From Ichthyophonus hoferi (lineage: Eukaryota; Opisthokonta; Ichthyosporea; Ichthyophonida; Ichthyophonidae), in assembly GCA_002751075.1 (NCBI GenBank), contig NAOQ01000042.1, positions 50,459 to 106,276 on the forward strand: DNA of 55,818 bases, read 5' to 3'. The notes under the pieces are model-generated. The model did no database searches. It was not told the DNA's origin and saw only the letters and a list, made by a program, of their open reading frames with translations. Made by a program: the position numbers and the translations under genes. Below, piece by piece: positions 48,601 to 55,818 of the stretch. Numbering within the stretch: position 1 is the first letter of the stretch; each line of letters starts with the position of its first letter.

Positions 48601-51175
48601 TTAAGAAAATTATGGTGCATGATACATGATATTTTTTACTAATATGTATGTTATTCAATGAATACCCAGAATATTAGATGTATTGATTTAATGGGGGAAT
48701 GCACGGTGATAATATACATTTTTGGCGTTCTTGTGCAGATGATTTGGGGGTTAGAAGTGAGATCATAATAGGAACAAGTAAGAGAAAATATATTCAGAGA
48801 AGTAAAAATAAATATATGTTTGTATGTATTTATGTAGGTATAGGTTTATGTTATTGTTCTGATCTATCGATCATGTATGCAGGCAGCTATTAATGCTATT
48901 AAGAAAGCCCATCAGAACAATGTTCCTGCCTTGAAGATTCTAACAGATAGTTCCTACACTATTAAGGGTATGTTGATGTGCTACCCCGGTTATATTTTTT
49001 AATTACATTATTAATTTATTATATAATATAGTTAAGTGCTAATCTTAGTATGTGTAATTAGATCACATCTATTGTGTTTTGTTCTTATATTATCTTATAC
49101 TATACTATATTAGATGATATTATTGTTCTTTTATTTTTTATCTTTTAGTTCTCTGACAGTTTCTTTTCTTAACAATATTCTTATCTCCTTTGTGCTTTGC
49201 ATATTCTATGGTTGTTTTTCTATAACAACTGCCATCTATTGACAAGAAGAAAGACCGAAAATCACAATACATCAGCAATATCTTAACAACTATTTGAAAA
49301 TGAGAAACTAATTGATTAAAGTGTTTATTGAATATGGCCATGTGTTATTATTGGTTTGGTGCCACCCTATACAATTCTATAGAATAGTATTTTGTATTGT
49401 TATACTTTCCATTAAATATCACTAAAATGTTTGATTATTGCCCTGTTTCTGGATTTTTAACTTAATCCTATAATTTAATAAAGTCTCATCCACTGAATGC
49501 ATGACTTTAATCTTACATTAATAGTGACAAAATATAGTCATACGTTTTAATGGTCTAGTACCAAATGTTTTTTAATTTTTTTGGTTTTAATAAGTTTTAA
49601 ACTATTTTATTCATTGCTTATTTGCGTGCACTAGTTTAGTATTTTACATGCAGGGTTATCTCAGTCATCATATGCCTTATGACATATAATTGAGGAATTG
49701 ATTCCAATGGTGAACAGCAATATTGTTTAGATCCTTTGGGAATAATTAATCATCATATTGATTTTGTGTTTATCTGAAGTCATTTTATATACCACTTCTC
49801 AGGAGAATGTATTAATTATTAATAGGTTAAGCATTAAAATATAGATTAGATTATAAAGGGTGATGAATTATCAGGATTCCTTATGGAATGCTAAGGAGAG
49901 AGTATTAGCAGGTTAAATATTGAAGTATATATTATATTATATCATTAAAAATGCTTGCTATTTTATATTAATTTAGAATAGAAAATCAGTAAGAGGATAA
50001 TCATGAAAATAAAAAATGTGTTTAAATGACCCATAAAGCAGTTGATAAAATTAATCAAGTTAAAAAAAAAAGACATTATTATACATTTTATTTTATACTT
50101 CCATATATGTTTAACTATTGCAACAATGAGATATATTTTAGAAATGCACGTGTTTGGTTACAATATTTATACCATTCAAACAAAAGTTATTTATAATAAT
50201 CACACAATTACCTATCAGCCATGACCCAATGGGTGCCTGCATGGAAACAGAATGGGTGGAAAACAAGTACTGGTAAAGAGCCCTTGAATATGGATTTACA
50301 TCGTGAGCTGTATGATCTTGCAACAAGTCCTGCCACAATCATCACCTGGGTAAGTGCATACAATGGTGAGAGCTGTTGACAGACACATTAAGAAATAGAT
50401 ACAGGGTATTAAGGTTGATAAACCTATATTTATACCTACATACATATATCTGTATGCTTTTGCATATTCTTGACTAGATACAACAACAATAATAGTAGTT
50501 ACAACAGAATTGACTCCTGTTAGAATGAGCATAATGGTCTCAAATATTTTATAAGGTGGATTCGGATCAAGTGTTTCTTGCTATATATTTATGAACAATC
50601 TATAATGTACTTGTGTGTAACTCCATTTAATGCCTTTGTTTCTGTTTAAAACAAGAAGTGTAAAAAATAGGAAACACTTCTTCATTGGTCATGAATTGAT
50701 TATTTTGTGGAGATGAATAATTGTAGTATGGAGTGGAAATATCATCCTGCTTTGTAACCTATAATTGGTGTTTATGATTCTATGTCAATAACCAATAACC
50801 CCAATAACCCAATGACACAAATCGAGTTACACACTTCTTTTCAATATTATTTATTATGAGCACATCATGTTTCTCTGTCTGGCTATATGTATTTGTATGA
50901 ATACACATATAAAAGTATACATATAGTACTCGTGTCTTCATGCTAAAGGGATTGTTAAAACCGAATGTGTGTGATTCAGTTATCAAATTAATGTAGAGTA
51001 TTGATGGTGCTATCAAATCAGTGGTCTCAAAACTAAGTATAACCAATGGATTCAGGAACATGTACCTGCACATGTGGGTATAGAGGGCAATGAAATGGCA
51101 GATAAACTTGCCAAAACTGGAGCCTTAAAACCTTTTGGTGGATTGGCTACACCCACGGAGACACATGCTTCTTAA
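45639..51175 (+). CDS. RNASEH1: RNase H1 with hybrid-binding domain and two start codons
   Basis: It degrades the RNA strand of RNA:DNA hybrids. Seven exons join in phase: 45639-45775, 46262-46475, 46998-47182, 47798-47852, 48883-48967, 50219-50349 and 51056-51175, giving 308 residues. Residues 1-28 are basic, with no acidic residue, like a mitochondrial presequence. Met29 (45723) begins the hybrid-binding domain (YYAVANGRTPGLYNTW, AKYQKFKTKEEAQRFV). After a linker, the catalytic domain has Asp154 (YTDGS), Glu195 (RGELK), Asp219 (LTDSS), His275 and Asp285. The spacing 41/24/56/10 is close to the human 41/24/54/10. The first ATG has C at -3 and the second has A at -3, favouring leaky scanning and dual mitochondrial/nuclear products, as in mammals. 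An in-frame TAG lies just upstream of the first ATG. Introns are unusually long (up to 1251 bp). Confidence 0.95.
45723..45725 (+). promoter_or_regulatory. internal start codon for nuclear RNase H1
   Basis: Met29 in the context TAACCATGCC, with A at -3. It sits directly before the hybrid-binding domain, where the human nuclear form starts (Met27). Use of both starts is inferred. Confidence 0.6.
47890..48170. repeat. degenerate minisatellite in RNASEH1 intron 4
   Basis: About six units of 45-55 bp, each containing variants of GTATATAGTAATGTAAAT..AATAATA..TATTAACTA. Units 1, 2, 4 and 6 are the most alike. It is intronic with no coding effect. Confidence 0.65.
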
Positions 51176-52690
51176 GTATAGCATATGTACACAGTATTTT
51201 AGTACAGTTGGCTTGATATGGTTGGAACATGCACAATATTGTACTGAAGTGAAAATGTACTTATCAATCATATATGGTTTAGGGTTTATGTGGATAAGAT
51301 GTACATTTTGAAACTGCCCAGTATCTTCTTAAATTAAAGTTGGCTTATTGGACTTGAATATTAGGGCTTTAGAGATGGATCAGGTTGTGGTTGTATCGGG
51401 AATCTATTAAGAACATAACAACTATATATCTGTTCCTTTAATAATTATATTATTTGCCGCATTTAGTTCAAGATACTTTTTAACAATCACTTATTCCAAT
51501 AAAGGTGTAAATACTTGATCAAGTGATAGTTACATATAATCGATGTTGAATTTATTGCCAATAGCTGCTGTAGAGCATTCTTAGTAAAGTTATTCGCACT
51601 AGATTAGGTATTTTGTGTTAAATATATTATATTACGCTTTACTTATCATAATTCATTAGTGCAATACTATTTTGTTCAGATTAATCAATTACCATGTCAT
51701 TTCTCTATTTAGAATTTGATATATGCATAATATATTCTCTTTGGATGTATTTAGTTAATGTCAGTATTGTTATGTATATATTATCTACTTTACTTGGCCC
51801 AATCACATTGTAGATATGCATGGCATTCCTATACACTACAATTCTAATTGTATAGAAATACATCTTAGTAATTGGCTTTTAATCACTTATAGGATTTACA
51901 GAACCACTTTATCATTAGTTCTAAGACTAGTTTCACAAGCATGACTTCTACTGCTAATGTAATGCTCCATACCCTACTTCCTGGTGATGACCATCAATAT
52001 TCAAGTCAAGTATTGTCATAGTCTATGTCTTCTGTGTATATTTCTTCTATTGATGTGTCCTCACTCATATAGTCAACTTCATTGATTACTCTTTGGACTT
52101 TAATTTTACTTAGTCTATTGAAAACTCAACTTTTGGTTTCTTCTCTTTATTACCTACAGTTCATGAGAACTTGGTGAGTGTAGCTGTCACTGACTTATAT
52201 TTCATGCTGTTGACAAGTATCTGAATTATGAAGCGTATTCCAACTTTGTAGTTAAAGCTATGACAGTGTCTAGAGGAGACTCTACACTCAAGAAAGCTGT
52301 CAAGAGCATGAAACAGAAGTCAGTGAGAGCTTTCAAAAGACATGTGACAACAAAGTCCACAGAGTAATCCATTTAAGTGACTATATGAGTGTGGTTGTTA
52401 TCAATAGAAGCAATATACACAGAAGATATGGACTACAACAGATATTAGGACATGTAAGGAGCTTACCAATGGACTATGTAGGTGATGTACCGACCACACT
52501 AAGGGATTTGTGAAAAATATTCTATGGATACAAAGCAATAAAGGAATTATAATTATTAAAATTGGATATTGCCATGATCTGCCATGGCCTGTGTAGACTC
52601 ATCTTTGAGATTAAAGCATATATATCTGATTAATTTTCAAATAAGCTTACAATTGGTCAGTGCTGGGGTTCTGTCCTTGAATTAATTATT
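51176..52690. other. RNASEH1 3' flank; one unassigned open stretch
   Basis: A plus-strand frame at 52203-52367 (HAVDKYLNYEAYSNFVV.. ending VTTKSTE and TAA) has coding-like composition but no start, splice partner or recognised family. The rest holds nothing I can support. It may be part of the second LTR element's remains. Confidence 0.3.
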
Positions 52691-52933
52691 CTAGCTCCCA
52701 GAGTTTCTTTTGAATTCCAGCTTAACATAAGTCCCCGTGTCTACAATAAATTCGTTCAATATCCTTAAACTCTTGTTGACTTTATGGAAAGCCCTAACTT
52801 GACCTCCATACCTAGTGGAGTATAGACCATAAATTATCCTGGCGACCATAGCTTGGTCATATTTTTCTATAACATTTTCTTTCAACCTCTTGTAGGATGT
52901 CACTATCCTTGCTGTATTCATTACTACTTTCAT
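52691..52933 (-). pseudogene. copia gag-like fragment (fossil)
   Basis: A minus-strand frame in which DQAMVARIIYGLYSTRYGG.. followed by RAFHKVNKSLRILNEFI resembles the copia gag (UBN2-type) pattern L-V-A-x-L-L-x-G-L-P-x-x-Y followed by L-x-x-L-I. It lies about 0.5 kb inside the LTR-like repeat at 53517-53779 in the same orientation, as gag should. The similarity is weak. Broken. Confidence 0.35.
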
Positions 52934-53516
52934 TTAGCTTAAGTAATATATCAAGACATTCCCATGTATAAGTTGTTTATTGAGCTGTATTTTTGTTGTC
53001 AAGCAAACTTTTCATACTTCTGCATGTGTAGTATGCAGACAGGCTTTGTTCCCATCCTGTCATTAAAAGTAAATTGTGTGTATAATTGCTAATGTCAACT
53101 AACTACAATAATATAGATATCTATAAAGGCTATTATAGAGGAAAAACTGAAGATGTTCAGCTAATTTTCACCTCAGACTGCACCAAACATCTTGTCCTTA
53201 ATTGGATGCCTTTAGTGATGCCATTGAATTAATTAATTATATTTAATGAACATTCAAGCCTTAACTACCAAGTGAAACCTAGTTCTAAAACATTCCTTAA
53301 CATTGAGAGGTCCAAAGCAAAATGAAAACTACAATAACATAGATTAATAAAGACACTGCAGAACACTTTATGAAGGTTTCTGCTAAAGACGTACTCTAAA
53401 GGCACAGGAGCTGAAACATTTCAACTAATGGTCATAATGTCATTCTTAGTAAAGAATGTTGTTGAGGGCAAAAGTTCAAGTTGCCCCAACATAATAAATG
53501 ACCCAGACTGCTCTCC

Positions 53517-53779
53517 CTAGCAGTCGAAAGGCTGTAGATTCCTCAATAAAAGCTGCTGGATTTGTCCTAGGCAGTGTGACTAAGCAATGAGTTAATTAAA
53601 CTTGAAATTTAAGATCTGAAACAGCTTATTATATAGCAGCATGATTGGTGTTATTAGCTGATAGAATTTTGACGTCATCTTGGAGTGGCCAACCAGTTTT
53701 CTATCAACCTCAGATATTCTCTGATTAGCAGATTGAGATTCCACTAACTCTTTTTTTCTTTTGAACTACATATGCAACA
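53517..53779 (-). repeat. LTR-like repeat, copy 4
   Basis: The inverse of copy 3 (18781-19033), with the best block AGCTGCTGGATTTGTC. On the minus strand it starts TGTTGCATATG at 53779, a typical LTR beginning. The 3' end of the LTR is not defined and may lie left of 53517. The divergence from copies 1-3 marks an old family. Confidence 0.5.
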
Positions 53780-54490
53780 GTAGTTGCTATTACTATTAAA
53801 TAATTGAGGCTATATAAAGAAATTTAAAAATTAAATAATACACCTTTTTAAGAAAGGATATGTGAGAAGCAATACACAAAATAGCTGTAACAGTAATAAG
53901 ATTAGAATAAAAGTACTACTAATAATCATAGTAAAACCAATCATCATAATCACAATAATTAGAGAAGTCAATAACATTAAACACAACTAGAGTAATGTGT
54001 GCACAATAAATTTACTCGATGGGAATGAATAATATTCAAACTCAAGCCAATCACAATATAGGAGATCAACAAGAAATCATATCAATTATTGGTTATTAAT
54101 TAATTGTAAAATAAGTCTCTAACACGATCCTATTAAGCAAATTTGTGAAATATACAAAATATCATGGGAGAAACGAAGTATTAACTATTAGCCATCAACC
54201 ACTATATAGTACATATAAATAATACAACATTATACGATGTTAGTATTGTAAAGTAAATGTACACATACAGCCAAAAGAACAGAACTAAAAGGATTTTGTT
54301 TTGGATGTATTATTGGTAGAATACCTAAGTAATACTCCATGGATTCATATATAGGCACAGGGCAGGATAGAGAAACCATCAGACAATTGTTTGTTGTGGT
54401 TTGCATACTCTCTTGCATTTCTTTTGTATACAGTCTTAATATTGGCCTAGGCTTGCATGTGTAGCTATATGTATCTTTAGACCACCACAT
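53780..54490. other. intergenic, 3' flank of TMEM115-like gene
   Basis: No gene seen. A minus open frame at 54230-54490 begins just after the TMEM115-like stop codon and is probably 3' UTR or chance. Confidence 0.4.
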
Positions 54491-54763
54491 CTACAAATTT
54501 ACATTGGTGACTTTTCCTTGGGGAGGGGTGCCTTCCATTCGTTCATTTAGTGCTTTCATGCCCAATTGCCTGTGAGATATCGTGTCAGTCTCAATAACCC
54601 CCAAAATATACTTGCACATTATTATGTAAATGCTAATAATCCAGTCAGATACACAAATTTACATAGACATACCAATGTCTCTCCTTGTCAGATGCGTTAA
54701 ATGATGTGGTGTCATTCCTTTCTAAAGCAGAAAAATCTTCTTGTGGCTTCGGAATAATATGGA
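54491..54763 (-). CDS. 3' end of a TMEM115-like (DUF1751) Golgi membrane protein, partial
   Basis: Two minus-strand exons join in phase. 54673-54763 follows TTGCAG and ends before GTATGT. 54491-54569 follows CTCACAG and ends in TAG. Across the joint they encode DKERHWQLGMKALNERM and then a short Pro/Gln-rich ending, GTPPQGKVTNVNL. Human TMEM115 has AERRRQLALKALNERL at the corresponding cytoplasmic position after its rhomboid-like membrane domain. Its membrane exons were not found in the remaining 1 kb and should lie beyond the right edge. TMEM115 acts in Golgi retrograde traffic. The call rests on one short block, so it is moderate. Confidence 0.55.
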
Positions 54764-55780
54764 CTGCAATAGAAAAATTATAAAGCTTGTTGGAGAGGAA
54801 TCCTACAGTTGGCCTGTGCATATATAATAATGTGTATGTATGTATGTATGTATGTTAGTTGTGCATTTTCAAAAGGAATAAAATGGAATCATATAAATCA
54901 CCCCACAGATATAGATATTAAAATCTATATTAATTAGATAGCATAATTGATATGGTGATGGCATAAATGGTTTTGAATACACTATGGATCAAAATAATAT
55001 AGTCACAAGTTATTGATGGTAGCCTGTTAATTGGTCTATGTATAGTATACTATCTCTTATGAGCTGGGTATAATTTTATACATAGCCCAGGACAAAATAG
55101 TTAGTTAATTAATTAATTAATAAAGTTTTAAATGGTCCATATATAGTATACCAATTTCTCGTAATAATTCATAGATTTTAATGACATAATCTGTTAGAGA
55201 TTAATATATATACCAGGCTATGTAATGTAATTTATGTGTTGTTGACGTAATTAATCCACACTGATTAGGTAATTAAGCATACCAATAATTAGAAATAAGT
55301 GTTACTTGTTTTTACAGGGCTGGTAAAAAGATTAATCAACCTATATACAGATAATATAATTATAACTTGGTACTATAAGGATGTCTATCTTGAACAAGAA
55401 CAAAACATAAAATTTTGTAGTGACAATGAATAATTAAACCCAAGGTAATAACCTGTGGTTTAACTTGTAGTATTAAATCCTTCAGTTATGTATGCGTCTC
55501 AATTTTAAAGAGTTTACTACTGCTATTTGATTGATTTACTGCTACGAATTTTTTTATTATAGTAGCTTTTATTGTCAGATGAATATATGAGTCACTCTCA
55601 AGAAACAATCACTATATGTCTCTAAACAACCTGCAAATAGTCTCTCTTATAGGATCTGTATGAAACAGAAGATTTTAAAAACAATAAAGGCTAAAAATAT
55701 ATAATATATATAGCATTAAGACTAAGTGATACAATATATATGCATGTTTATATATTAGTATGTCATATAGCATTATGGTG

Positions 55781-55818
<38 letters not shown>
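54764..55818. other. probable intron of the TMEM115-like gene; microsatellites
   Basis: No exon recognised. It contains a TATG run at about 54833-54854 and a TA dinucleotide run at 55784-55812, ending the window in low-complexity DNA. Confidence 0.4.

Noticed and set aside
55779-55818. TA dinucleotide run at the window end considered as a regulatory or replication element
   Set aside because: Ordinary microsatellite; similar TA runs occur at 43134-43160 and elsewhere.

Overview
The window is nuclear DNA of an A+T-rich, intron-rich, transposon-rich eukaryote. Genes are sparse: six well-recognised host genes, a few weaker ones and several kilobases of decayed repeats in 55.8 kb. Introns run from about 200 to 1250 bp with GT..AG ends. 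The gene set (VAMP7-type longin SNARE, SMUG1, RNase H1 with hybrid-binding domain, Vti1, VMA21, a DUF1771-Smr protein, a TMEM115-like protein and a Ser/Thr-repeat surface protein) fits an opisthokont. An early-diverging fungus is my best guess, but the species is not settled by what I can see. I worked by eye; splice models rest on family similarity plus phase-consistent GT/AG boundaries.

Layout. 1-8600: no gene I can support; an imperfect tandem duplication (1036-1266), a pair of LTR-like direct repeats around 3430-4700, and an unassigned open block at 5019-5467. 8645-13316 (minus): SMUG1 uracil-DNA glycosylase, six exons. 13737-15152: a decayed Tc1/mariner element with about 115-bp terminal inverted repeats. 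15984-17679 (minus): DUF1771-Smr protein, four exons. 18781-27457: repeat territory, with one LTR-like repeat copy and then a complete-length but broken Ty1/copia fossil (20712-27457, minus) with recognisable LTRs, primer-binding site and polypurine tract. 29685-29896 (minus): a possible two-exon microprotein gene. 31255-31770: an ATATT pentamer array holding a 235-N assembly gap. 31821-32606: Ser/Thr-repeat type I membrane protein. 32848-33270 (minus): two exons that look like a GPCR fragment. 34741-35415: Vti1 SNARE. 38554-40862 (minus): VMA21 with a long repeat tail. 41625-44016: VAMP7. 45639-51175: RNase H1, seven exons. 52691-53779: remains of a second LTR element. 54491 to the right edge (minus): the 3' end of a TMEM115-like gene.

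Two themes join the host genes. The first is endomembrane traffic: Vti1, VMA21 and VAMP7 lie within 9.3 kb and all act on the vacuole/lysosome, and a TMEM115-like Golgi protein lies 10 kb further on. The second is nucleic-acid maintenance: SMUG1 (base excision), RNase H1 (RNA:DNA hybrids) and possibly the Smr protein. The most unusual gene is VMA21. It carries three 44-residue acidic repeats after its two membrane segments yet still ends in a KKXX retrieval signal. I see no CRISPR array, rRNA or confident tRNA, and no clearly new multi-gene system.
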